Counted from the first letter of the stretch, positions 1-4,991 are shown. The stretch is 6,237 nt of DNA from JBJHAX01 sp050480705 (GCA_050480705.1 JBJHAX010000083.1:1-6237); one strand, 5' to 3'. Notes: generated from the sequence alone by a model not told the origin. A program made the numbers and translations.

Positions 1-1
1 G

Positions 2-262
2 GTGTATGTGTTGTCGAAGGAGGAGGGTGGTCGTCATACGCCGTTCTTCGATAATTATCGGCCGCAGTTTTATTTCCGGACGACGGATGTGACGGGTGCG
101 GTGTCGTTGCCTGGTGGTGTGGAGATGGTGATGCCGGGTGATAACACGGAGATGTCGGTTGAGTTGATTCAGCCGATTGCGATGGATGAGGGGTTGAAGT
201 TCGCGATTCGTGAGGGTGGTCGCACGGTTGGTGCGGGCCGGGTCACGAAGATCCTCGAGTAG
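2..262 (+). CDS. tuf: Elongation factor Tu, C-terminal part (5' end outside window)
   Basis: EF-Tu carries aminoacyl-tRNA to the ribosomal A site as a GTP complex in the cytoplasm. Only the last 86 residues are present, in the frame opening at base 2; the gene starts before the window. They cover most of the domain III beta-barrel: the EGGRHTPFF motif near residues 8-16 of the fragment, YRPQFYFRTTDVTG, the MPGDN turn, and the family-typical ending FAIREGGRTVGAGRVTKILE. The stop is TAG at 260-262. Codon use is odd: of the first 73 visible codons 43 end in G, 25 in T, only 5 in C and none in A, while the last 13 codons contain 5 ending in C, like the neighbouring genes. The identification is certain; the cause of the codon anomaly is not. 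Confidence 0.97.
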   Translation: MYVLSKEEGGRHTPFFDNYRPQFYFRTTDVTGAVSLPGGVEMVMPGDNTEMSVELIQPIAMDEGLKFAIREGGRTVGAGRVTKILE

Positions 263-273
263 GACACAACCCA

Positions 274-303
274 GCTGGGATCGGATATCGGTCCGGTCCC
301 AGC
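274..303 (+). terminator. 12-bp hairpin after tuf, likely transcript end or attenuator
   Basis: The arms GCTGGGATCGGA (274-285) and TCCGGTCCCAGC (292-303) pair over 12 bp, with one T-G wobble (281/296), around the six-base loop TATCGG. The hairpin begins 11 bases after the tuf stop. No T-run follows, so it may be a non-canonical actinobacterial terminator, a 3'-end stabiliser or a processing site rather than a classical intrinsic terminator. Confidence 0.55.
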
Positions 304-315
304 GTCGGTGCACAC

Positions 316-363
316 GCCCGGCGACGACCAGTGACACCCGGACAGTGTGTGCCGGGCAGGAGA
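316..363 (+). promoter_or_regulatory. Structured rpmG leader ending at the ribosome binding site
   Basis: GCCCGGC (316-322) is perfectly complementary to GCCGGGC (351-357). The enclosed segment can form a small GACAC/GTGTG-type hairpin. The Shine-Dalgarno sequence AGGAGA (358-363) begins on the base after the stem, 9 bases before the rpmG ATG. Stem formation could modulate ribosome access; no known riboswitch class is recognised. Confidence 0.35.
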
Positions 364-372
364 CGAAGAACG

Positions 373-537
373 ATGCCGAAGAGCTTGAATCGCCCCAAGG
401 TGACGATGGCCTGCGTCGAGTGCAAAGAGCGCAACTACATCACGACCAAGCACCGCGTCACCCAGCGCGAACGCATCGAGCTGCGCAAGTACTGTCCGCG
501 ATGCCGCACCCACCAGCAGCACCGCGAGACGCGCTGA
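373..537 (+). CDS. rpmG: 50S ribosomal protein L33, zinc-binding form
   Basis: L33 is a small protein of the large ribosomal subunit near the E site. The 54-residue product has the family's usual length and is strongly basic. It contains the paired motifs C14-x-x-C17 and C41-x-x-C44, which form a zinc ribbon, so this is the zinc-dependent (C+) version; some bacteria also carry a cysteine-free paralogue used under zinc limitation. Other family landmarks are YITTKHR near residues 22-28 and ELRKYCPRC near 37-45. The ATG at 373 follows AGGAGA with a 9-base gap. The gene sits between tuf and the hadAB pair; rpmG next to had genes is the known actinobacterial arrangement. The 54-bp gap to hadA suggests co-transcription. 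Confidence 0.95.
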   Translation: MPKSLNRPKVTMACVECKERNYITTKHRVTQRERIELRKYCPRCRTHQQHRETR

Positions 538-591
538 CACGCTGACGCACGCACGGTTCGGTCTTCATCCACGCCAGTAGGAGCAGCGACG

Positions 592-1044
592 ATGGCGCTC
601 GATCCTCAGCGTGTTGGACACCGCTATCCGGCCTACCGCTACGAGATCTCACGAGCCAAGATCCGCGAGTACGCGTTGGCGCTGGGTGAGACCGACACGC
701 GGTACCTGTCGGACGGTGACGACATGGTCGCGCCGCCGACGTTCGCCGCGTGCTTCACGATCGACGAGGCGCTCCGGCAGATCCTTGGCGACCCGCAGCT
801 CGGTGCGCACACAACGCTCGTGCACGGATCGCAAACGTTCAGTTTCGGTGAGCGCCCCATGCGACCGGGTGACGTGTTGAACTGCGTCGTGACACTCAGC
901 GACCTCACGCTCCGTGGCGCGAACGAATTCCTCACCGTCAATTCGGAGTGTCGGTTCGACGACACCGGCGATGTCGCCGTGATCTCTGATGCGACGATCG
1001 TGTTTCTGGGCTCAGCACCCGACGACGCCAAGGACGGGGCATGA
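592..1044 (+). CDS. hadA: HadA-like (UPF0336) MaoC N-terminal-type dehydratase subunit
   Basis: This 150-residue protein has the single hot-dog fold of the MaoC N-terminal dehydratase family (FAS1-like dehydratase domain). In mycobacteria HadA pairs with HadB to dehydrate (3R)-hydroxyacyl-ACP in the type II fatty-acid cycle. Visible hallmarks are the N-terminal YEISRAKIREYALALGETD region, VAPPTF at 46-51 and LVHGSQTFSFGERPMRPGD at 76-94. The D-x-N-P-x-H hydratase motif is absent, as expected for the non-catalytic partner. The ATG at 592 follows AGGAG (579-583) by 8 bases. The stop overlaps the next start as ATGA, implying translational coupling and a 1:1 heterodimer. Whether the substrate here is a mycolate-type chain is unknown; non-mycolate actinobacteria carry this pair too. 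Confidence 0.85.
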   Translation: MALDPQRVGHRYPAYRYEISRAKIREYALALGETDTRYLSDGDDMVAPPTFAACFTIDEALRQILGDPQLGAHTTLVHGSQTFSFGERPMRPGDVLNCVVTLSDLTLRGANEFLTVNSECRFDDTGDVAVISDATIVFLGSAPDDAKDGA

Positions 1045-1430
1045 CGCTCGAGGTCGGCACCGAACTCGATGAGGTCACCATCGTCGCTGACCTGCCCACC
1101 CTCGTCGCGTACGCAGGGGCGTCGGGGGACCTCAACCCGCTGCACTACGACCCGGATTTCGCCGCCGAGGTCAGCCCGACCGGCGGCATCATCGCGCACG
1201 GCATGCTGTCGATGGGGCTCGCGTCACGTGTCCTCACGGCCTTCGCCGGTGGGCCTGAGCGCGTTGCGAGCATCGACGTGCGGTTCGTGCGGCCCTGGCC
1301 GGTGGGAACCTCGTCGACATTCGCTGGCAAAGTCACGGCCGTCGACGGGGATCTGGCAACCGTCCAGCTGTGGGGCGACAACGAGGACGGGACGAGAATT
1401 CTGCGCGGCACCGGTGTCATCCGGATCTGA
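1041..1430 (+). CDS. hadB: HadB-like (R)-specific enoyl hydratase / 3-hydroxyacyl-ACP dehydratase
   Basis: The 129-residue hot-dog protein is the catalytic partner of the preceding HadA-like subunit. The hydratase-2 motif is intact: SGDLNPLHYDPDFA contains the Asp30 and His35 that match the catalytic dyad of MaoC/PhaJ-type hydratases. GGIIAHGM at 48-55 and RFVRPWPVGT at 81-90 are further family landmarks. The expected activity is reversible dehydration of (3R)-hydroxyacyl thioesters in fatty-acid elongation. The ATG start overlaps the hadA stop by four bases and has AAGGA (1030-1034) six bases upstream, inside hadA. In Mycobacterium tuberculosis a third gene, hadC, follows; here the coding run ends and tRNA-Trp comes next, so only the HadAB complex is encoded at this locus. 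Confidence 0.87.
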   Translation: MTLEVGTELDEVTIVADLPTLVAYAGASGDLNPLHYDPDFAAEVSPTGGIIAHGMLSMGLASRVLTAFAGGPERVASIDVRFVRPWPVGTSSTFAGKVTAVDGDLATVQLWGDNEDGTRILRGTGVIRI

Positions 1431-1447
1431 TCTGCACGTGCAGGTCA
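1428..1447. repeat. 20-bp near-palindrome overlapping the hadB stop
   Basis: The perfect 12-bp palindrome CTGCACGTGCAG (1432-1443) extends to TGA...TCA over 20 bp with one mismatch (T1431/G1444, a wobble in RNA). As DNA it could be an operator for a dimeric regulator. As RNA it gives an 8-bp stem with an ACGU loop at the end of the hadB message. No T-run follows. Confidence 0.45.
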
Positions 1448-1517
1448 CCTCGTGCCCGCGACAGGCCTGCATCGAGCGATGAGAAGGCACATCGCGAGTG
1501 TCTCGGCAGGTGACCGG

Positions 1518-1547
1518 TTGTCGGGGTTGCCACGGGCGGGTTACCCT
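1518..1547 (+). promoter_or_regulatory. Candidate promoter for tRNA-Trp/secE transcript
   Basis: TTGTCG (1518-1523) and TACCCT (1542-1547) are separated by 18 bases. They match the actinobacterial housekeeping pattern TTGNNN / TANNNT. Transcription would start near 1554, about 90 bases before the tRNA. The rest of the 213-bp hadB-tRNA spacer shows no gene. Confidence 0.4.
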
Positions 1548-1622
1548 GGCATCCCGCTGCTCCTCGAGGGGCAGCGTTCCCGTGTCGGGGGTTGTCGGCG
1601 TCGCCGGGACGTCGGTGGCCGT

Positions 1623-1641
1623 GTCCCCGGTTGACGGGGAC
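1623..1641 (+). other. Hairpin directly upstream of tRNA-Trp
   Basis: GTCCCC (1623-1628) pairs with GGGGAC (1636-1641) around a seven-base loop and ends two bases before the mature 5' end of the tRNA. It may assist 5' processing of the precursor, or stop upstream transcription. The function is inferred only. Confidence 0.4.
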
Positions 1642-1643
1642 GG

Positions 1644-1717
1644 ACGGGAGTAGCTCAATTTGGCAGAGCACCGGTCTCCAAAACCGGCGGTTGGGGGTTC
1701 GAGTCCCTCCTCCCGTG
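1644..1717 (+). tRNA. trpT: tRNA-Trp (CCA anticodon)
   Basis: A full cloverleaf folds by eye. The acceptor stem ACGGGAG (1644-1650) pairs perfectly with CTCCCGT (1710-1716), with discriminator G1717. The D stem is GCTC/GAGC with a nine-base loop. The anticodon stem CCGGT/ACCGG closes the loop CTCCAAA, with anticodon CCA at 1678-1680. The variable loop has five bases. The T stem (1693-1697 with 1705-1709, one G-U) closes the loop TTCGAGT. The 3' CCA is not encoded (CGA follows), so it must be added after transcription. Placement just before secE is the known actinobacterial arrangement. Confidence 0.96.
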
Positions 1718-1812
1718 CGAGGTGATCGACCGCGATCCCACGTCCCCGGACGCGGGCAGCGCATGTCTGCTTCGACCACCGTCGGGCCACACCGGTCCCT
1801 GCAGGAGTCGTG

Positions 1813-2088
1813 ATGAGTCGGGAATCGAAACGTCGGGCCGAACGTGAGCAGCAGCGCACGTCTGGCCAGCAGGGCGTGTCCGCAGAGCCGACGACCGGCG
1901 ATGGCCGCACGCCGCCGGCGCAGTTCCTGCGCGAGGTCCGTGGCGAGCTCCGCAAGGTTCACTGGCCATCACGTCGCGAGGTCGGCCAGTACACGATCGT
2001 TGTCCTGGTGACCACGCTCTTCCTCGTCGCTGTCGTATGGGGAATGGACGAGGTCATCCGCCGCGCCGTCATCAACACCCTGGGGTGA
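1813..2088 (+). CDS. secE: Preprotein translocase subunit SecE
   Basis: SecE is the essential small clamp of the SecYEG protein-conducting channel in the cytoplasmic membrane. The 91-residue product has a charged, disordered N-terminus (about 1-36). The conserved amphipathic segment QFLREVRGELRKVHWPSRREV (37-57) carries the family's hallmark KVxWPSRxE. One transmembrane helix follows (about 60-78, TIVVLVTTLFLVAVVW). This is the single-helix form usual in actinobacteria. The ATG at 1813 was chosen because AGGAG (1803-1807) lies 5 bases upstream; an in-frame GTG at 1810 would leave only 2 bases. The gene is 95 bp after tRNA-Trp and 5 bases before nusG, a pairing conserved across bacteria. Confidence 0.95.
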   Translation: MSRESKRRAEREQQRTSGQQGVSAEPTTGDGRTPPAQFLREVRGELRKVHWPSRREVGQYTIVVLVTTLFLVAVVWGMDEVIRRAVINTLG

Positions 2089-2093
2089 CATCC

Positions 2094-2999
2094 GTGCCCG
2101 AAGACACCACGACTCACGACAACGATCTCGACGAGCTGCTCGGCATTGCCGGCGCGGACCGTGACGACGACGCCACGGGCGTCCAGCCCGACGTGGACGC
2201 CGCCGACGGCGAGCTGGATACGGCCGGCAGTGGCGACGACGATGGCGGCGGCGCGTCACCTGATGCGGGCACCGACGCCGCGATCGACGACCCTGCTGGC
2301 ACCGGCGCCGCGATCAGCGACGCCGGCGAGCCTGATGACGCAACGACGAGCGCCGCCGAACCTCAACCGCGTCCACGCCCGCATTCGCTGGCGGACGTGC
2401 GCGACCAGAAGGATCTCGCACGGCTGTCCGGCGACTGGTACGTCGTGCACACCTACGCCGGCTACGAGCAGCGCGTCAAGGACAACCTGCTCAACCGTGT
2501 CGAGGCCCTCGAAGCCGAGGATCGCATCTACGAGGTCGTGATCCCCACCGAGGAAGTCACGGAGTACAAGAAGGGCAAGAAGACCGTCTCGCAGAAGAAA
2601 TTCCTTCCCGGCTACGTGCTGGTGCGCATGGAGATGGACGACGAGCTGTGGGGAATCGTGCGGCACACGCCCGCGGTCACCGGCTTCGTCGGCTCGCCGG
2701 GTACCCGGCCCGTGCCGCTGCCGCTGCGCGAGGTCGCGAACACGCTGCACCTGCCCGCCGAGTACGTCGAAGTGGTCGAAGAAGACGAAGAGCGACCACA
2801 GGACGTCGCGGCCAAGGTTGTCGCCGAGATTGATCTCGAGGTCGGTGAGACCATCCGTGTGACCAGCGGCCCGTTCGCTGACTTCACGGGAACGATCTCC
2901 GAGATCAACATCGACCAGGCGAAACTCAAGGTGCTCGTCAGCGTGTTCGGTCGTGAGACCCCGCTCGAGCTGCCCTTCGACAACGTCGCCAAGCTGTAA
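2094..2999 (+). CDS. nusG: Transcription termination/antitermination factor NusG, acidic N-terminal extension
   Basis: NusG binds elongating RNA polymerase through its NGN domain and links it to Rho or to the ribosome through its KOW domain. From the GTG at 2094 the protein has 301 residues. Residues 1 to about 110 are a low-complexity extension rich in Asp, Ala and Gly. The NGN domain spans about 113-220 (SGDWYVVHTYAGYEQRVKDNL; KKFLPGYVLVRMEMDDELW; VTGFVG). An acidic linker with EVVEEDEERPQD follows, then the KOW domain at about 247-301 (GETIRVTSGPFADFTGTISEIN). GTG 2094 is preferred because it lies 5 bases after the secE stop, with GGGGTGA (2082-2088) as a weak ribosome site suggesting coupling. 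An upstream ATG at 2037 lies inside secE and adds only non-homologous sequence. Confidence 0.94.
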   Translation: MPEDTTTHDNDLDELLGIAGADRDDDATGVQPDVDAADGELDTAGSGDDDGGGASPDAGTDAAIDDPAGTGAAISDAGEPDDATTSAAEPQPRPRPHSLADVRDQKDLARLSGDWYVVHTYAGYEQRVKDNLLNRVEALEAEDRIYEVVIPTEEVTEYKKGKKTVSQKKFLPGYVLVRMEMDDELWGIVRHTPAVTGFVGSPGTRPVPLPLREVANTLHLPAEYVEVVEEDEERPQDVAAKVVAEIDLEVGETIRVTSGPFADFTGTISEINIDQAKLKVLVSVFGRETPLELPFDNVAKL

Positions 3000-3010
3000 G
3001 ACCCATCGAT

Positions 3011-3045
3011 CGTGGGAGGCCGCATGCCGCGGCCGTCGGACCACG
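3011..3045 (+). promoter_or_regulatory. L1-binding-site-like RNA element in the rplK leader
   Basis: CGTGG (3011-3015) pairs with CCACG (3041-3045), enclosing GA, the hairpin GGCCGC-ATGCC-GCGGCC (3018-3034), and a six-base 3' bulge GTCGGA. This reproduces the 23S rRNA site of L1 (GGUGG-GAGGC ... CCACC, helices 76-77) and the repressor target known in rplK leaders of other bacteria. The closing helix ends two bases before the Shine-Dalgarno AGGAGA (3048-3053), so bound L1 could block initiation on rplK. The fold was read by eye. Confidence 0.7.
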
Positions 3046-3060
3046 CGAGGAGACACCAAG

Positions 3061-3486
3061 ATGGCCAAGAAGGTCGTCGGATTCATCAAGTTGCAGATCC
3101 CCGCAGGCCAAGCCAACCCGGCCCCGCCCGTGGGGCCGGCGCTCGGTCAGCACTCCGTGAACATCATGGAGTTCTGCAAAGCGTTCAACGAGCAGACCCA
3201 GGCCATGCAGGGCGACATCGTCCCGGTGGAGATCTCGGTCTACGAGGATCGCTCGTTCACCTTCATCATGAAGACGCCGCCTGCGGCGCAGTTGCTGATG
3301 AAGGCCGCTGGCGTACCCGGAGGCTCTGGAACACCGCACACGGCCAAGGTCGGATCGGTGACACGTGAGCAGGTGCGCGAGATCGCCGAGAAGAAGATGC
3401 CGGACCTCAACGCCAACGACATCGATGGTGCGATGCGCATCATCGAGGGCACGGCACGGTCCATGGGCATCACCGTCCAGGGTTGA
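3061..3486 (+). CDS. rplK: 50S ribosomal protein L11
   Basis: L11 binds the GTPase-associated centre of 23S rRNA at the base of the L7/L12 stalk and takes part in factor-dependent GTP hydrolysis and in stringent-response sensing by Rel. The 141 residues match the family length. The N-terminal domain (about 1-70) opens MAKKVVGFIKLQIPAGQANPAPPVGPALGQ and includes the thiostrepton-contact prolines P22 and P23. The C-terminal RNA-binding domain (about 74-141) ends with the signature region REIAEKKMPDLNANDIDGAM...GTARSMGI. The ATG at 3061 has AGGAGA 7 bases upstream. The gene lies 61 bp after nusG and starts the L11-L1 pair; an L1-site-like leader precedes it. Confidence 0.97.
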   Translation: MAKKVVGFIKLQIPAGQANPAPPVGPALGQHSVNIMEFCKAFNEQTQAMQGDIVPVEISVYEDRSFTFIMKTPPAAQLLMKAAGVPGGSGTPHTAKVGSVTREQVREIAEKKMPDLNANDIDGAMRIIEGTARSMGITVQG

Positions 3487-3491
3487 GACGT

Positions 3492-3509
3492 CCGGGCCGC
3501 GAGGCCCGG
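3492..3509 (+). other. GNRA-capped hairpin after rplK
   Basis: CCGGGCC (3492-3498) and GGCCCGG (3503-3509) form a perfect 7-bp stem capped by GCGA, a stable GNRA tetraloop, five bases after the rplK stop. No T-run follows. It probably stabilises or punctuates the rplK 3' end, and sits just upstream of the rplA leader element. Confidence 0.5.
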
Positions 3510-3519
3510 CAGCGAAGAC

Positions 3520-3553
3520 TGTGGGAGACGGCCAGGCCGTCGCCTGTACCACG
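3520..3553 (+). promoter_or_regulatory. Second L1-binding-site-like RNA element, in the rplA leader
   Basis: GTGG (3521-3524) pairs with CCAC (3549-3552), extended by a T-G wobble (3520/3553). It encloses GA, the hairpin GACGGC-CAG-GCCGTC (3527-3541) and a seven-base 3' bulge GCCTGTA. The layout and the GTGGGAG motif match the element before rplK. The closing helix abuts the rplA Shine-Dalgarno AGGAG (3554-3558). It is a probable autoregulatory target for L1 on its own gene. The fold was read by eye. Confidence 0.6.
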
Positions 3554-3566
3554 AGGAGCAACCAGC

Positions 3567-4283
3567 ATGGCGAAGCGAAGCAAGCGGTACCGCGAAGCGC
3601 TCGAGAAGATCGACGCTGAGCGCCTCTACAACCCCAAGGCGGGGTTCGAGCTGCTCAAAGAGATCGGCGCCGCCCGTTACGACGCGACGGTCGAGTGCGT
3701 GTTCCGCCTCGGTGTCGACACCCGCAAAGCCGACCAGATGATCCGCGGCTCGGTGTCGCTGCCCAACGGTGTCGGCAAGGACGTCCGGGTCGCGGTCGTG
3801 GCGACCGGCGAGCGCGCCGACGAGGCACGCGCAGCCGGTGCGGACCACGTCGGTGGCGACGACCTCGTCGAGCAGCTCGCTGACGGGTCGATCCTCGACG
3901 AGATCGACGCGGTCATCGCAACACCGGACATGATGGGCAAGCTCGGTCGCCTCGGAAAGAGCCTGGGGCCCCGCGGGTTGATGCCCAACCCCAAGTCCGG
4001 CACGGTGACCGCCGACGTCGGCCGCGCCGTCTCCGAGATCAAGTCGGGGCGTGTTGAGTACCGCGCGGACCGCAACGGCAACGTCCACGCCGTGCTCGGC
4101 AAGCTGTCGTTCCCCGCCGAGCAGCTCGTCGAGAACTTCGGCGCGCTGCAGGAGGAGATCGTCCGGCAGCGTCCGTCGTCGGCGAAGGGTCGCTACGTGC
4201 AGACGGTCGCGATCTCGACATCCGCCAGCCCGTCGATCCGCCTCGACCCGGGGCGTGCACGGGACCCACTCGGGACGGAATGA
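3567..4283 (+). CDS. rplA: 50S ribosomal protein L1
   Basis: L1 forms the mobile stalk at the E site and helps release deacylated tRNA; it also acts as a translational repressor of the L11-L1 messages in many bacteria. The 238-residue product opens MAKRSKRYREALEKID and carries the family signature IATPDMMGKLGRLGKSLGPRGLMPNPKSGTV at about 117-147, followed by VEYRADRNGNVHAVLGKLSF. Domain I is formed by the two termini and domain II by the middle. The tail after YVQTVAIS is slightly longer and more degenerate (ASPSIRLDPGRARDPLGTE) than the usual ending. The ATG at 3567 follows AGGAG (3554-3558) by 8 bases. A putative L1 RNA target precedes the gene; a receiver-like gene follows 28 bases later. 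Confidence 0.97.
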   Translation: MAKRSKRYREALEKIDAERLYNPKAGFELLKEIGAARYDATVECVFRLGVDTRKADQMIRGSVSLPNGVGKDVRVAVVATGERADEARAAGADHVGGDDLVEQLADGSILDEIDAVIATPDMMGKLGRLGKSLGPRGLMPNPKSGTVTADVGRAVSEIKSGRVEYRADRNGNVHAVLGKLSFPAEQLVENFGALQEEIVRQRPSSAKGRYVQTVAISTSASPSIRLDPGRARDPLGTE

Positions 4284-4311
4284 CTGGCCTCGTGCGCCCG
4301 GGTGACCGGCC

Positions 4312-4689
4312 GTGAGCTCCCGCTCGACGGTCGTCGTCGCCTCGGCGTCCGACGACGTGCGCACCCAGGTTCGCATGACACTGGCCGGTGAGCGCTTCGA
4401 TGTCGTCGAGGTGGCGTCACTCGACGACGCCATCATCGAGGTCGCACTCAGCGTGCCCGATGTCCTTGTGCTCGACGCGGATCTTCCCGGTGGCGGCGCC
4501 GACGCCATCGCGCTCGCCGCGACACTCAGAGGCCAGGTCGAGACGTCGACGATCCGCGTCCTGGTGTTGTATCCACGCCACATGCCGCCACCTGTCGGCG
4601 CGGTGGGCGTCGACGCCGTGCTGCGACTGCCTGCTTCACCGTTCGCGCTGTTGGGTCGCGTCGAGTCCCTGGTCGCCACAGCCGGGTGA
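4312..4689 (+). CDS. Stand-alone atypical (pseudo-)receiver domain protein
   Basis: The 125-residue protein looks like one CheY/REC domain with no output domain. The pattern is beta1 TVVVAS, helix SDDVRTQVRMTL, beta2 FDVVEVAS, beta3 PDVLVLDADLPGGGAD with phospho-acceptor-like Asp55, beta4 IRVLVLYP and a final helix FALLGRVESLVATAG. By alignment with the textbook receiver pattern from memory, the Mg-binding acidic pair after beta1 is replaced by Ser/Ala, the Thr/Ser after beta4 is Tyr87, and the Lys of the KPF motif is Leu (RLPA). Phosphorylation may therefore be lost. The GTG at 4312 is preceded by GGGTGA six bases upstream and lies 28 bases after rplA, so it is probably co-transcribed. No DNA-binding region or kinase is visible nearby. 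The family assignment is fairly sure; the role is unknown. Confidence 0.75.
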   Translation: MSSRSTVVVASASDDVRTQVRMTLAGERFDVVEVASLDDAIIEVALSVPDVLVLDADLPGGGADAIALAATLRGQVETSTIRVLVLYPRHMPPPVGAVGVDAVLRLPASPFALLGRVESLVATAG

Positions 4690-4745
4690 GGTGACGGCGC
4701 CTGCCGAGGTGACGCCACCGGTGAGGCCCGATGCGTCGATGCTGG

Positions 4746-4775
4746 TTCGACGGGTCGCCAGCGCGCAGGTACGCT
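4746..4775 (+). promoter_or_regulatory. Candidate rplJL promoter
   Basis: TACGCT (4770-4775), in the context GGTACGCT, fits the actinobacterial -10 form TANNNT. A weak -35-like TTCGAC (4746-4751) lies 18 bases upstream. Transcription would begin near 4782, giving a leader of about 210 bases, consistent with the long structured leaders known for rplJ. Confidence 0.42.
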
Positions 4776-4790
4776 TGGCAATCGAACCGA

Positions 4791-4940
4791 GCCGAAGACC
4801 GCCGGACGCCCGCGCGAGCGGGCCGAAGGTCACGGTGTTCCGACGGCATCCGCCGCGGCGCCCGTGCGTCCTGCGCAGGAACGGACATACCGCCGGATTG
4901 CATAATCCGTCGCTGTGGCCCCTGCGCATGCGCAGGGGTT
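4791..4940 (+). promoter_or_regulatory. Structured rplJ leader, probable L10 autoregulatory RNA
   Basis: The 302-bp gap between the receiver-like gene and rplJ has no supportable gene but is full of paired segments. CCG-AA-GACC (4792-4800) pairs with GGTC-A-CGG (4828-4835) around a GNRA-capped stem GCCCGC-GCGA-GCGGGC (4808-4823) with purine-rich asymmetric flanks, kink-turn-like. GTTCC (4837-4841) pairs with GGAAC (4878-4882). CGGATT-GCAT-AATCCG forms a hairpin at 4894-4909. In many bacteria L10, alone or with L12, binds such a leader to repress rplJL. The position and architecture fit; the class is inferred, not matched to a model. Confidence 0.6.
4919..4938 (+). terminator. Terminator-like palindrome (attenuator candidate) before rplJ
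   Basis: CCCCTGCGCA and TGCGCAGGGG form a perfect 20-bp inverted repeat, giving an 8-bp stem with a CATG loop. It is followed by the T-rich stretch TTGTTTGCGTT. It lies 53 bases before the rplJ start inside the leader, where attenuation would set rplJL expression. An upstream segment (4870-4877) can pair with its 3' arm as an alternative structure. Confidence 0.5.
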
Positions 4941-4991
4941 GTTTGCGTTCCGGGCCGGGACGACACCGATGTCCCACACGATGGAGCAGCC

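Noticed and set aside
1592..1620. Second TTGTCG as a promoter -35
   Set aside because: No TANNNT follows at 16-19 bases.
1724..1737. GATCG/CGATC hairpin after tRNA-Trp as a terminator
   Set aside because: Only five base pairs with no T-run, and secE probably shares the transcript.
1417..1962. Minus-strand frames across the hadB-secE spacer
   Set aside because: They run through tRNA-Trp and the secE start, and their composition is not protein-like.
2037..2093. Upstream ATG start for nusG
   Set aside because: It lies within secE and adds 19 residues unlike NusG; the GTG at 2094 fits the gene junction and the weak ribosome site.
2256..3116. 286-residue minus-strand open frame opposite nusG
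   Set aside because: It mirrors the nusG coding constraint, with low-complexity residues and no ribosome site or family resemblance.
3240..4781. 513-residue open frame on the minus strand
   Set aside because: It lies antisense to rplK, rplA and the receiver-like gene, has no recognisable domain, and long antisense frames are expected in GC-rich DNA.
4878..4906. CATAAT (4901-4906) as a -10 element for rplJ
   Set aside because: The match is good but there is no -35, and the bases form part of a perfect leader hairpin (4894-4909), which explains them better.
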